DNA of 64,000 nt from Ecdyonurus torrentis (taxonomy: Eukaryota > Arthropoda > Insecta > Ephemeroptera > Heptageniidae). Positions 31,501 to 42,894 of the stretch are shown in pieces. Where the stretch lies: NCBI GenBank assembly GCA_949318235.1, contig OX439129.1, positions 38,628,601 to 38,692,600 of the forward strand, given 5' to 3'. The position numbers and the translations under genes were made by a program. A model generated the notes under the pieces. The model made no database searches, was not told where the DNA came from, and saw nothing but the letters and a program-made list of their open reading frames with translations. Position 1 is the first letter of the stretch. Each line of letters begins with the position of its first letter.

Positions 31501-32283
31501 CGCGCGATTTTAACCAATCAGCGCGTGCAGCTGTGGGGGCATCGCGTATAAAAACGCGACTGCCACTTGCTTCCTCAGCTCAGTCAGTTAGCAGATGTGG
31601 TGTGAGCCATCTCTAGCTGTACAGAGCTCTCTGCCGAGCCTTACTGATGAGTCCTAGGTAAAGGACGAAACCGGTCTAAGGCAAAGAGTAAGTCTGATGC
31701 TGTTTTATAATGTTGTGTCTTTGACGTAGTGTGAGAACGTGAGATGCTAGGCACATCGTATTTTATTTTGACACTATACCTCCATCCCTACTTTTTAACT
31801 AGCTCAAGCTAGAATATTTTATCCCTAGTCCCAATTTACTATTTAAATTAGAGAAGTTTTGCGTTTTATTAATTTTCAATTCAACGTGCTCTAATCTCTA
31901 CCAACTATTTTCTAAATATTTTTTTAAACTTATTAATACTAACCGCGAAGTTTTTTTTCCTAATACGCATGTAATTTATTTTAAGTTATATTTGACAAGA
32001 CCAACTGTAACTTTAATTGTTATTTGTTACTATGAACTGCCTGGGTCAATAAAGATTAAAAATTGTTATTCTTATAACGTAGATTAATAAAAATGTTTAA
32101 AAAATTTTAGGCAAGGTGTATGCGTGGGGCATGGGCACCAATCTGCAGTTAGGAGGTGATGATGAAGATGATTTTTATGAGCCAGTTCAGATGGGAGGAA
32201 AGCAACTTGAAGGCAGACGATGCTTGATGATTGATGCAGGAGGTCAACATACTGCTTTAGTTGTCACCAAGAAACAAGCTTAA
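23598..32283 (+). CDS. RCC1: Regulator of chromosome condensation (Ran guanine-nucleotide exchange factor)
   Basis: A chromatin-bound nuclear protein that generates Ran-GTP, needed for nucleocytoplasmic transport and spindle assembly. Coding exons are 23598-23939, 25166-25345, 25408-25783, 27613-27726, 27856-28014 and 32111-32283, all GT-AG, giving 447 residues. A basic N-terminus (GRKR at 4-7, KKSKR at 19-23) would serve as nuclear localisation and DNA contact. RCC1 repeats of the seven-bladed propeller follow, marked by GGMHTMCL (102-109), GDSHSAAL (154-161), GDDHLAML (206-213), GGQHHTLAL (326-334) and GGQHTALV near the end, plus GQLGLG and YGRLGLG turns. The order and length match family RCC1 (human 421 residues) rather than larger RCC1-repeat proteins. 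Intron 5 is 4.1 kb and nearly all transposons. Confidence 0.95.
24239..24704. repeat. Possible degenerate inverted-repeat element
   Basis: GTGAAATTTGACATTTGTCGAC on the left is loosely mirrored by GTCGACAGACATCAAATTTAC on the right. The interior has repeated GACGGA/TTCACATGCACC motifs and a T37 tract (24604-24640). Boundaries are uncertain. In RCC1 intron 1. Confidence 0.4.
24866..24932. repeat. Short hairpin in RCC1 intron 1
   Basis: CCCATAGCTCGGAGAAAATCT and AGATTTTCACTGAGCTATGG-like arms pair, with CTAGC repeats between. A CTATGGTAAGGCCC block at its right edge also occurs near 12090, with a matching TAGCACAGAGA block, so this is probably a small dispersed element. Confidence 0.5.
26183..26472. 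mobile_element. Inverted-repeat MITE in RCC1 intron 3
   Basis: AAGATGTATATATAGAAGGTGG at the left is mirrored at the right (CCACCTTCTATATAATATATACATCTT). An inner hairpin CAGGTAC..GTACCTG is at about 26314-26336. Non-coding. Confidence 0.7.
27066..27224. mobile_element. Palindromic MITE, CTCCGC family, diverged copy 3
   Basis: The arms GCTGCTATAATGTCTGATGT and mirror pair over about 25 bp, matching the TATAATGTC core of the copies at 314-487 and 22759-22921. The interior is AT-rich. In RCC1 intron 3. Confidence 0.65.
27461..27539. repeat. (TC)n-(TA)n compound microsatellite
   Basis: (TC)n at 27461-27507 runs directly into (TA)n to 27539. It lies about 75 nt upstream of the RCC1 exon 4 acceptor. 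Confidence 0.95.
28150..29569. mobile_element. Non-autonomous long-TIR element, copy 2
   Basis: A 1.42-kb relative of 4805-6192, inserted in the opposite orientation and flanked by TA. It has the same ends (TGTTAGCATCAAAACCC), the same alternating AAAACCCG and ACTAG boxes in both arms, and the same internal TGGACCACTTGCAA inverted repeat (about 28916-29042). The dinucleotide tract is at the corresponding site, here (GA)n at 28438-28499. No transposase ORF. In RCC1 intron 5. Confidence 0.85.
29635..29657. repeat. Poly-C tract
   Basis: C run of 23, 65 nt after the end of the long-TIR element, in RCC1 intron 5. Confidence 0.95.
29778..31300. mobile_element. hAT-type transposon remnant with 8-bp target duplication
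   Basis: GTTATATT occurs at 29770-29777 and 31301-31308, flanking 11-bp terminal repeats TAGAGTCCGGA/TCCGGACTCTA. An 8-bp duplication with YARNG-type ends is diagnostic of the hAT superfamily. Both subterminal regions are filled with short AAAAAAGCA/GCACGAAAA repeats in the same orientation. The 1.5-kb interior has only a short open stretch (about 30576-30779, minus strand) that I cannot assign to a transposase, plus an A tract (30779-30803). Presumably non-autonomous. In RCC1 intron 5. Confidence 0.8.
31515..31590 (+). promoter_or_regulatory. Core promoter inside the ribozyme element
   Basis: CCAAT (31514-31518), TATAAAA (31547-31553) and clustered TCAGCT/TCAGTC/TCAGTT initiator matches (31575-31589) are in correct order. 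The A of the first initiator (31577) is 30 nt from the first T of the TATA box. The TCAGT form resembles the arthropod initiator consensus. The predicted transcript would enter the ribozyme about 50-70 nt downstream. Confidence 0.55.
31629..31688 (+). ncRNA. Type I hammerhead ribozyme
   Basis: All core elements are present in order: stem I strand GCCTTA (31638-31643), CTGATGA (31644-31650), stem II GTCC/GGAC with loop TAGGTAAA (31651-31666), GAAA (31667-31670), a minimal stem III (AC..GT around a CG loop) and GTC (31674-31676). The complementary stem I strand TAAGGC follows at 31677-31682. Stem I continues after an internal loop (GCCGA/AA) as CTCT/AGAG, leaving loops in place for the stem I-stem II tertiary contact of natural hammerheads. 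Cleavage is predicted after C31676. Such a short stem III is typical of Penelope-like and retrozyme hammerheads, which often work as dimers. Confidence 0.85.
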
Positions 32284-32357
32284 GAACTCTTTGTGTAAGC
32301 TGTCAACAATAAGGTGAAATGAAAAGAGAAGCTTGTGTTCAAACACCCATGTTTCAT

Positions 32358-32363
32358 AATAAA
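32358..32363 (+). terminator. Likely RCC1 polyadenylation signal
   Basis: AATAAA lies 75 nt after the RCC1 stop codon. Position is appropriate, but the sequence is AT-rich. Confidence 0.55.
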
Positions 32364-32399
32364 AAATATATATCATAAATATTTTCTATCTCATTTAAT

Positions 32400-35340
32400 T
32401 ATTTTGTCATGAAAAAAAAAAATATTGTGCTGATTGAGAAAAACCAAAATATAAACTAATTGTTTAAAACTCGTATCCAGGTTGTATATAATTTTCACAT
32501 ACTGTATGTCAGGGATGCATGATAGTATTAAATTATGTTATTTTTTGCTTTCAATATACTGATGTTGAGTGTAATTAGTATGGTACACTAATCAATACCT
32601 TAAATCAATCGGACAGTCTCCAGGCGCAATATGTGTTCCAGGCTGCAGGGAAGAATATTTAAAAATGTTATTATTATTTAGCACAGTTGATTTGTAATGA
32701 GCATAGAAAGTGCTATGTTTGAATGGTCACTAATTAAATGATTTACTTGGGCCAATGCCTTAAATATTAGTTGCACTCATCTTCATCTTTCTTACAAACA
32801 ATCTACAATAAATAAAACTTCTCTCTTTTAGTAATCATATTCATTTCACCTTTAAAAAAAATAAGTAATAGTTTTACATATTTTGTTCTCCTGATATATT
32901 TTCAAAGAACATAATAAATTATACTGCATCTTTTCTCATTCATGGAATAAATTCTGATATATCAAAGATTTTGTTGTTGTTATTATTTAATGATTGGATA
33001 AAAGATGAATATTTTTCATAGGTTGTGTTTTTGTCACTCGTATTATTTCAATATTTTGTAAAATCTAACAATACAAAAATATAGCCTTGAATAATTTTTA
33101 TCATTATGTTTGGGTGTGTTGTATGGAAGAGAACAAATATTAAGTGCCATACAAGTGAAAAGTTTGTTTCCTTATTATTGTATGCATGATAACCACAAAG
33201 CAATTTTTAAATACTAATTTAATACTAAAATATTGTAAGTATAAAATAATAAACCGTTCTGCGGTTAAATATTAAAAAACAAATAATAATAATAAAAAGA
33301 TGTGCTCAATCAAAAGTAAATAAAGTGTGTTTTCATATTTTATAACTTAATAGGTTTCAAAATTGTATGGGTAGAGTTATTTATTTCTTGAAACATAAAT
33401 ATGTTATATATATTTAATATGTGAGAAAACATTATTTAATAATGAAATTTGTGTTGTATTAATTTGATTTACCTCATAAATTTATTTTACTTAAGTAAAC
33501 ACAAATGTTAAACAAAAATTAAACGATAATTGTTAATAATTATTTATTTTCTGTTTAATGCTTGACTTGAAAAAAATAATAATAATAATAGAAACGCTAC
33601 GTTGATTGCCCTAAAATACCTCATTATTTAGCAAGTTTAATATGTTATACTTGATCAGCAGTTCAATTGGGTTATTGTATTCAACAACTTGTTCATTATA
33701 GGCCTATTGTCTATGTTTTCCATTTTTTTTTTTTTTTTTTTTTATATAATGTTTTATTTTTATATATAATGCTTGATTGTTGTGCTGTTGCGTGTGTACT
33801 GTGAAGTAAACAACTTACTGTTAGTCCAATGTGTAACTTTCTATTTTTTGTTATTATTCTTTTCACAGTTATAAATTTAGTGTTGACATAATATGTAATG
33901 CATTGTTATCACTAAATTAACTATGAAAAAAAAAAAGAAGTAGAAAGCTGTATATTGAAGCTTGTATTTAATCTGCACAATTCATAATATCATTAAAGAT
34001 AATTTATAATTAGTGTCAATTTTGGTCACTCTTTTCAATAACATTATCGTGTGTACCAAATATTTAATAAACCTTCAAACAATAACTTTTTTTTTTAATT
34101 TGTGCCTAATATATGCATTATATAATTTTTCAAGGAAAAATTAATAAGTGGTAGAATAAAACTTTTTTTTATGTACAACTCTGGCCAAAAGTTTAAGTAT
34201 GCGGCAGCAGCGGCCGCTTTCTTTTCTTATAAAGATGGCATAGGGTGGTTGCGGGTTGCCTATACAAATCGTTCTCAAACTTTTGGCCAGAGCTGTACAT
34301 CTTGATCTTAAATGAATAATATATCTATTATTAGGTATTAATAGATTGCACAAATTTATATAAAAACTCAGATTTTTTTTATTATTATTATTTATTTTAT
34401 TGTGATAGAAGTAAAGCAAATTATGTAAAAGCTTGTAGCTCATAGTGCATTTTAGTGAATGCTCAAAACAATCGTACAGAATAAAATGGCACTGTTTAAC
34501 ATCTTAACACACTTAATAGTATTTTTACCTTCTAATTTAGTTGTTACAACTAATTGCAATAATAATTCAAATATAAAGGTATCAATAAAACTAGTGCATT
34601 TAAACTAAATTTCTACCAATGCAGAAAATTTGTAAAAGACTGCCTCAAAGCTAAGTTTTTAATTTGTTACATTTTTCCATATTTAGATAAAAATTATTCA
34701 ATTAATTATTTTATTTAATGGATAATTTAATTGTCTGATTCTTCATTATACTATCTAAATGTGTTTCTTAATATATAGATTTTTTTTCTTTTTCTAAATA
34801 ATGTATTTAAAATTTAAGATTACTTGCTAGGGCATATAATTTAATTGTTTTGAGCCCTAATAATATTTATTATTATTATGTGAAAGGTTTGTGATTTAAT
34901 GACAAGCAAGTATAAATTGTATGAAATACCATTTTTTTTTGTAAAAATGAAGGTATTTTTTTATAAACTTAATTTGTCTAAATGTGTGGGTATGATAGTT
35001 AGCAGACAAATATTAAAATATTACTAATAATTTATAAAGTTATTCACAAATTGTGAAACTTTCTTAATGCTTTTTACGTTGCCTTTTTATTGTTTAATAA
35101 AAAGGGTATGCAAATTTATTGTTGCCAACTTATGCTAGATTATATTGTTCTCTTTATGTTTGTGTTTACTATAGCAAAATTATATTTGAAACAATAAAAT
35201 AAAATTAATTGGGACGATAAATGAAATAAATAAATAATTATGATTAAATTCAATATTTTTACTATGTGACTCCCAAAACATTTTTCAGTTTTGCAATAAT
35301 AACAAAGAATATTATTTGCTACACAACATTTTCTGTGAGA

Positions 35341-35344
<4 letters not shown>
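32400..35344. other. Intergenic AT-rich sequence 3' of RCC1
   Basis: Apart from the MITE at 34176-34295 and a T tract near 33724-33743, nothing recognisable is present. Confidence 0.7.
34176..34295. mobile_element. Tc1/mariner-type MITE (CAGCTCTGGCC family), copy 2
   Basis: It is flanked by TA and has ends CAACTCTGGCCAAAAGTTTA and mirror. The interior has GCAGCAGCGGCCGC and GGGTTGCCTATACAAATCG, matching the relatives at 7723-7825 and 47316-47586. Confidence 0.8.

Positions 35345-35433
<89 letters not shown>
35345..35433. repeat. (CT)n microsatellite
   Basis: About 44 CT units, the first of many long CT/GA tracts in the gene-poor right half. Confidence 0.95.
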
Positions 35434-35437
<4 letters not shown>

Positions 35438-38400
35438 ATCCTTTTAACTGTTTGTGACACAAGCATCAAATTTCAAACTGGTAAAATATTAACTTATTTT
35501 TTATATATCATGATGCTAGACATTCCTTTCAGAGTAAGCCTAGTAAATGAACTCCACAACTACTGTATAGCATCACATCATTTGAAGGAACTGCAAAAAA
35601 GCAAAAGCTTTTCTTTTGGAGAATTGAATACTTTTTATTTTTTAACATTTTAGGAATAGAAAAACTAAGTTTACAGTAAATATTTTACCAAAAAAATATA
35701 ATATAATGTTAAATAACTTGATTAAAAAAAAAAAAAAGAAAGAAAAGAATTAAAAGAAAAACACACAATAGTGGTACTTTTATGTGAAGAAGTCATTTTA
35801 GATCAATAAAAAAAGTGCATTGGATAATAGAATGCCATCTATCTGAATATTACCATTCTTATATACATTCATTTATAACTATTCTTTATTATATGATATT
35901 AGCTTTATGTTCTAAAAATGATTAAATCTTATAGAAATAATAATAGTTCCATACATTGTTCAATAGCTTTGTTTTGGTGGACTCGTAACATACCTATTCC
36001 AGTAAAAAAAACATTAAACTCTTTTGAAACGGCAAACTCAGCGCCCCTTGGAGAATATGCAACCAGTTGGTTACATATGTTGTGCAGGTTGCATAACCAA
36101 TAAAAGCTGCAGGGGCCATGATTTTTTCGAAGTAGTAAAATAATGTTGAAATATTATATATTTTATTTAAAAAAAAAATGTTTTCACCTATTTTAACTGT
36201 TGATCGTAAGATGGCATACGCTTATTGCGTCTGCTACTTTAAATACAGCCTATAATGTAACATTTTTTATTGGTATTTAATAATAATAATATTCCTTTTA
36301 CTATAGCAATACTGATATAATTTAATTGATAAATATTATTGACAAAATAATATTAAAACAATATCATATGTAGTAATACGTATTATATTAAATCATAAAT
36401 TATATAGGCTGTACTGAAAATAATAATAATTTGAAGGGTAATTTAAATTCTTAGTTTCACGGCTTTTATATTTATTTATTTTTTATTATGTATACATTTT
36501 TTTTTTTTTTTTTTTTTTTTTGCTGTAATGTATTTTAAAATAAATTTTCTGCTATAGCTTATGCTGTTAAACTAAACATAAATTGATTTCTTGTATATTT
36601 CTGGCATATAATTTGTTTTTTATAATTAAATACTTGCGATAATTTAAGTTGCAACTAATGCATTTAAATCCTGTGCGCCTCCAACTCGCACCACACACCA
36701 AACTCGGCTGGACTTGGCTATTGGCCTATTGGGTATTTTGAATGTCACAAGTATATAATATACAATAATAAAATCTTTTAGAGTGATAAACGAAAAAAAC
36801 TTATAAAAAAATCGTGTTATCATGTTTGATGCAATTATTAGTAGTAATAATAAAGGTAACTTAGAAAGGCTGTAGGATATATCGTTAATATACGATTACA
36901 ATGTTAATAATTTATTGTATAAAACCCAATCAAAAAAGTTTTCACTTTTTATAGAGTATATGTGTATAAGGTAGGAAGGGAGGGTAAAACGATGAAAAAT
37001 CTCCCTTTGGAGCAATACATTACATAAGGTATGACCGCTGTAAATCGTACACCTCCTCCTCTTCTCCATCGGATAGTAAGAGATTTTTGCTGGCACTCTC
37101 TTGCTATAGCACTGGTCAGCCAACCGAGTTTTGTGTGTATATGAAAGTGAGAGTTTTCTGGTTTGACCAAGCGTGAACAAGATAGCAAAAACTATATTAC
37201 ATTTTTATATAATATAGAGAATACCTCGTCACTTTTTCTATTGCAAAATATAAAGATTTTTATCAAAGTCAATTAGAACTTTTTTCTATATTATGTCACT
37301 ACGAATGAACATTAAAAAACATTATTTTTTTCTCCCTTTTTTTATGTTGTTATATCCTCAATTTTTTCCTTCTATGCTATTCTTATATTTAGTTTACAAA
37401 TTACTAACCCTTATTTTTAAGTAAAAAAAAAAAGAAGAAGAAGAAGAAGAAGAAGAATAAGAATAAGAAGAGGGGAGGAAGGAAAAATGTAAGATGATGA
37501 ACAGGCATTTGCTAAAAGTTTATTTGAAGAAAACACAAAAAATATCACAAATTATAGCACTGTATACATTATTGAAAAAAAAATAGTATATTTTGACAAG
37601 CTGACTGTTAACGTATTCATTAATTTTATTTTGCTAATTGAATATAGATTGGACGTACAAATATGCAGTAAGTCGAATCATGTTATAATAATTTATAATA
37701 TAAACATAACTATATAAAATAATGCTCTTCTATAAGCATATATTCCATTTCTTTTTTCACAGTTTTAGTTTTATGTGATGTTGGTGATATTTTTGCTTTG
37801 AAAATAAAAACTTGAGTGACATTTGATATTTATTTATATAAAGTTACGTATATTACAGTCTTAATGAGAGCAGAGAAAAATCCATACAACAAACGTAATT
37901 AACTTACTAAATATTTAAAAAAACTCATCTTCTCTCTCTCTCTCTCTCTCTCTCTTTTTTCTTTGTTCCTTTTTGAAAAATTGAACAACTTAACTGTGAA
38001 ATTTATTTTTGAATTTAATATTATTTTTACTAAGTACTTCCTATAAATCTAAATTTATAAAATTAAGTTTTGTGGGTTTCTAAAATAATAAGTGTTTGTC
38101 TGTTTTATATGTGTAGTGTTATTGACAAATGAAACGAGACATTTTTGCTGTAGTTTATATTATAAGAATGACGAGAGAAGATTATGATGTTGTGGCGTGG
38201 CGTGAGGCCAGTTAGAAAGAACGAAAGAGAGAGAGAGAGAGAGAGAAAGTATATAACGTGATGAGTAGAGACTAAGCGAGTGGAACGGACGCTGATACCA
38301 CACAAAAATTATTGCTACCGACAAGCCATTTTTATATACTTATATAGTTTAATGACATAGTAATGATACTAATTTTTTCTTTTCATTTCACACACAGTTT

Positions 38401-40855
38401 TCTGTTTACTTTGTTAAAATCATTATAACAATGCATGATGTTAACAAAAATAATATTATATATTTAAGTTTTTAATGAAAATTTAAGTACCATTTGATAT
38501 TTGCTCTGTAAAATACGGATGTTGCATAAAATTGTTTGGGATCTTAAGTTTTTACAAAACAGAAAATTAATTAGCGTTTATGTTATTAATTTTAGCTACA
38601 TACATAATATAAAGTGCATTTTTAGATTTGTGAAGTACTACTAAAATAATTATAATGCGTTAAAGAAAACGGCACAAACAATAAATTTTCAACAAAACTG
38701 CATTTTTTTCAGCATATTCCTTGTTATAAAGTTTGTTCGAAGCACAATTTTGCATGGTGCAATAAATCTTATTACATTCAAATTATTGCAAATAAAAAAT
38801 ATTCTGTATGTAAAGCGCATTACTGTATTTTTTAGAGCTTTATATTGATTTCTTTTTATAATTTTAAATGTCAATACACCTAAAGATTATTTAAAAAGTA
38901 CAATTTCATTGATTATCTCTTATATAATACTTAAATTAACTTAAAATGACGCCCTTCCTTATGACAAAATGTTTACGTTAAATTGTGTCGTGTAACTATT
39001 TAATTTTATGAAGATATGTCATAATATCATACATTATAAAAGTTTCCATTATTTTCGTATTAAAATATTTAAATAGAAAAAGCAAGGGAAAAAAAGCAAG
39101 AAAAGAAATGTAAAGTGTTAACTATTTTAACCTATAAGGTTAAAAATTGTATGTTAATTCTATATGAAAAGATCTTTAGAAGGATATCAGTAGAGGGATT
39201 GGAAATATATGGATATTAAATGTCACACGTGCAACATATTATTATGTCGCGTCGCGGCTGCCAAGGTGAGCGCTGAAATTGAAATTTCCCGCGGGCCGTC
39301 GTCAAAGACATGCAAAAAGAACAATATTGACTTTTTGCTCCTTTTTTTATTTGTCGTATATAAATATCATGTTTTTATTCCTGGTGTAAGAAATGTTTAA
39401 GTTTAAATTATGAGTGCTTTCTATTTGAAAGGAAATGAAGATTGCATGTATAAATTTTAGATTTTATTGAAGATTAATACGAAAGCAAAAATTGTATCAC
39501 TGATCACTGTTGTATAAAACAGTTGAGTCAAATCAAGACATGTGCCTGATTTTATGAAAAAAAAAAAAGTCGTTATTTGTTATTTTTCATTAAAATTATT
39601 AAAATTAAATTAAATTATTTTATACGTATACCTATATTCTACAAAGCACTTAAACATACTTCATGGCTTTTCCATGGCTTTTTCAATAACTCATAAAAAT
39701 CATATACAAACAATCAATTTATTGTTTATGTCATTCTCGTATTATCATCTTTCATTGGTGATAAAAGTATTGAACATAAACTATATAATAATACATTAAC
39801 AAATTAACATAATTTTTCCCTTTTTTTTCTGTTTAATCAACGATAAAATAGTGAAGAATCGAATATAAAATTAATTTTAACACTTTTTCTTTAGTTTTAA
39901 TCCATTGAGATATTTGACCAACAAAAAATCAAATTGTGTCATTTTTCTCGATTTAATTAAAATCTTGTGCGTTAATCTTGTTAATATAAATGTATTATAA
40001 TCATACAGTAAGATGCTTCCTTTAGTACAATGTAAACATAAGGAAAAAATTGTTGCATACAGAGTAGGCACAGTTAGGCAACAGGCTTAAATAAATAAAT
40101 AAATAATATTATAGTAACGGTATGATTATAAATACTTGGACAGTGACTATTGAAAATATAAAATAAATAATTTTTATGCACATGTGTTAACACTGCATAC
40201 AATAGTATTTATTACCTCGATATAAATAATATTGTCATTACAATTAAAAATGATAGGTAAAGCAATGAACATTGTGTATTAAATTTCATGTTTAATTATT
40301 ATTATTGTTAATATTATTAATATTCCATTATAATAAATAATTTTTAAGTCAGAACTGTTGATTTACTGTAACATTCATAAATCAATTTTTTTTTATAAAA
40401 TAATATTTATGAGTTTGCTTATTACTGCTGATATTGCATATGAATATATTTTTTTAGAGAATTTTATGTTTATCTATTAATAGGTAGGTACTGTATACTC
40501 ACTGAGTTTGTTATAACAAGAGCACGAAAGAGAGAGAGAGAGAGAGTATATTATATTTGTATGAGTTGAGAGAGTTACCACTATCTTTGCCCAAGAGTTC
40601 ACACCAAAACAGGAAACACGACGAGTAACAAAAGCCGATGAGTTTTTGCGTATTTATATATAGATACCGTATACGGTATATATATACATACATATATAGT
40701 AGCTATAGTATGTACGAGAAATAAATTAAAAACATTATTTCCTCTTTTTATATTATTGCAGTAGTAGTGGTAACAATAATATAAAACATAGTCAGCACAA
40801 ATGTTATTGTTATAGCAAAAGACTAACAAACAAAACACAGAGGGTGTATACATAC

Positions 40856-40901
<46 letters not shown>

Positions 40902-41042
40902 ATCCGAATATACATACAAAATATATACGATAGTCCAGCCAACATTCAAGTGGCTACTATACTATCCTCCCTTCCTTTATGACTTGCCAGCCTTGCTTGC
41001 GATTACTGTCGTGGTATAATTCTATTGTCTATGCATTCACCC

Positions 41043-41074
<32 letters not shown>

Positions 41075-41224
41075 TTCTCTCTTTCTCTCTCTCTCATTTC
41101 TCCCTCATTGTCCAACTACTTATTTCCGTTCTACGTCAAAATCATTAATCAAACATACAAATTCCTCTATTAAAACAATAATTTTTATAACTTTCATTCA
41201 TATTTTAGTATTTTTTCCCCTTTT

Positions 41225-41260
<36 letters not shown>

Positions 41261-42670
41261 GTAACTGTTATTATGACTATTTTAATTTTAATCGTTTTAT
41301 CCAAATTGCATCATGAAATTTATTTGATGAATATATTTTACACATTTATTCGTATAAAAGAAGGAAAGAAAGAAAAACATGGTGCTCATTTTGTTTCAAC
41401 GATAAATTTAAAGAGTGGCTACTTATTCTTTACACATGGACGCGAACACAATAAATGTGTGTTCTGATTAATGGTGGAATTTTTAGCGTAATATTTAGCA
41501 TTCCTTTCACAAAATTTCTCTCGGCTTTCTCTCACCACTTCCTTTTGCCATGTATAAATTATCAAAATTTACACTTTTTAACCTTTTTTATGTAACATGC
41601 GTATTTGAGATACATTTTACAGTTGTATAAAAATTAATTTATGCGATTCTTTTTTTAAAAGTGCAGGTGTATTTTTAAACTCTATTGAGTTTAAACATGC
41701 ATAGATAGATATTTCAATAAAAATATTATATTTATTAATATAATTAGTTTCAATAAAAATGAAGAACGATGAACGACCAAAATTGTAAAATTACAAGAGA
41801 TTACTGACGATTGAATTAATAAAATCTTGAATGCCAAAAATAAGTGAATGTCCTTAGCATTAAAGTTCTAAGTAAGGTCATCTTATATGGTAAATCATAA
41901 TATGGTGAATCGTAATTTCATAAATATACCTTGAGAGATAAAATTTCTTATAATATTTGAAATTATTATTCCCATGATTGCTGGCTACAGTTGACTCAAA
42001 AAATTTTAAGACAGAGAGGAAAAAAATCAAATCTAAATCTATATAACGCGCTCTTTAATTAAAATTTATAATTATAAACATGGAACGTAATGTAATCTTA
42101 TCTCTTTAAAATTAAACAACGTAGAGCTTTGCCACAGGTTAAAAACCTTTGAAATATTTGAAATAAATGTTTTTATATTTATCTTTTATTTAATGATTCT
42201 AAGTTTATCTCTCAATATTTACAATTTTTAAGTTAAAAAAAAAAAAAAAAAAAAAAAAACATGAGCCATTAAGCATTTTCCCCTGTGCAAGGCAAAATAT
42301 TTCATTTAAAAAAAACTTGAAGCTTAGAGGAAAAGATTAAATAGAAAGGATTACTTTTAAGAAAATATTATTTTATATTGAAAAGATTTATATTTATATT
42401 TACATTGTAACTTATATATTATGCTGGCAGTTGGAAGTGAAAACGCTTCGGATGCGAAAAGTTTGCAACAAATTTCATACAAGCTTTTTGTACTAGAAAC
42501 GAAATTTCACTTCATGTAGATGCAGCTCATTTTAGCCTTCAATTTGTTGCGTATTTCCAGAAAATTCGTAACGCGTACGGTTGGAAAAAGTTACTATGAA
42601 ATTTTTAATAACTATAATTTTTTTTAATATATTGAAGTCCATTTTGTTTTATGTTACACAAATAAACCTT
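35434..42670. other. Gene-poor AT-rich sequence
   Basis: Contains a T tract (about 36498-36522), a GAA-rich tract (37433-37483) and CT/GA tracts (about 37929-37957, 38227-38247, 40530-40546, 40860-40897, 41046-41096). There is a T tract at 41230-41259 and an A tract at 42235-42259. A short GC-richer patch is at about 39245-39300. No coding exon could be supported. Confidence 0.7.
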
Positions 42671-42894
42671 GTATGGTAATTGTACTAGTTATCGGCAGGC
42701 CGCAGTTATCGCCAGTTTTACCTTCCACTAATTTTACGGCTTTGAAATTTTAGCACAAAAGAGATTCTTAAGCTATCATTTTTGTAAAAAAAAAACTTCA
42801 ACACTCTCAAACGAGTGGAACGTATTATAAAAAGGCATCAAACAACTGCCGATAATTGCGTCAAGAATGCCGATAACTAGTACAATTACCATAC
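42671..42894. mobile_element. Inverted-repeat MITE (TTATCGGCA arms)
   Basis: The ends GTATGGTAATTGTACTAGTT and mirror are exact over about 27 bp, followed by a second inner GCCGATAA/TTATCG pair. A diverged partial relative at about 14990-15110 shares GCCGATAACTAGT, CCATAC and GATAACTGCGGCAG. Confidence 0.75.

Larger units (their letters stand above)
31466..31728 (+). mobile_element. 263-bp insertion carrying a promoter and a hammerhead ribozyme
   Basis: It is flanked by GTGTGAG at 31459-31465 and 31729-31735, consistent with a 7-bp target duplication, inside a family B MITE. It contains a CCAAT box, TATAAAA, TCAGT-type initiators and a type I hammerhead motif. AAACAGCA near the left end is mirrored by TGCTGTTT near the right. 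It encodes no protein and has no poly-A tail. Elements pairing a Pol II-like promoter with a minimal type I hammerhead are known as Penelope-like element terminal repeats and as retrozymes; which of these it is cannot be decided from one copy. Confidence 0.7.
31338..31936. mobile_element. Palindromic MITE, family B, copy 3, interrupted by a second element
   Basis: The arms (31338-31452 and 31812-31936) match the copy at 17941-18290 at high identity and pair with each other. Between the left arm and the GAACGTGAGATG block lies a 263-bp insertion (31466-31728) absent from the 18-kb copy. The nesting order is therefore clear: this MITE is older than the insertion. Confidence 0.85.

Noticed and set aside
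36896..37188. Two overlapping minus-strand open frames of 79-94 codons
   Set aside because: Different frames are open over the same bases, with no recognised domain or splice support.
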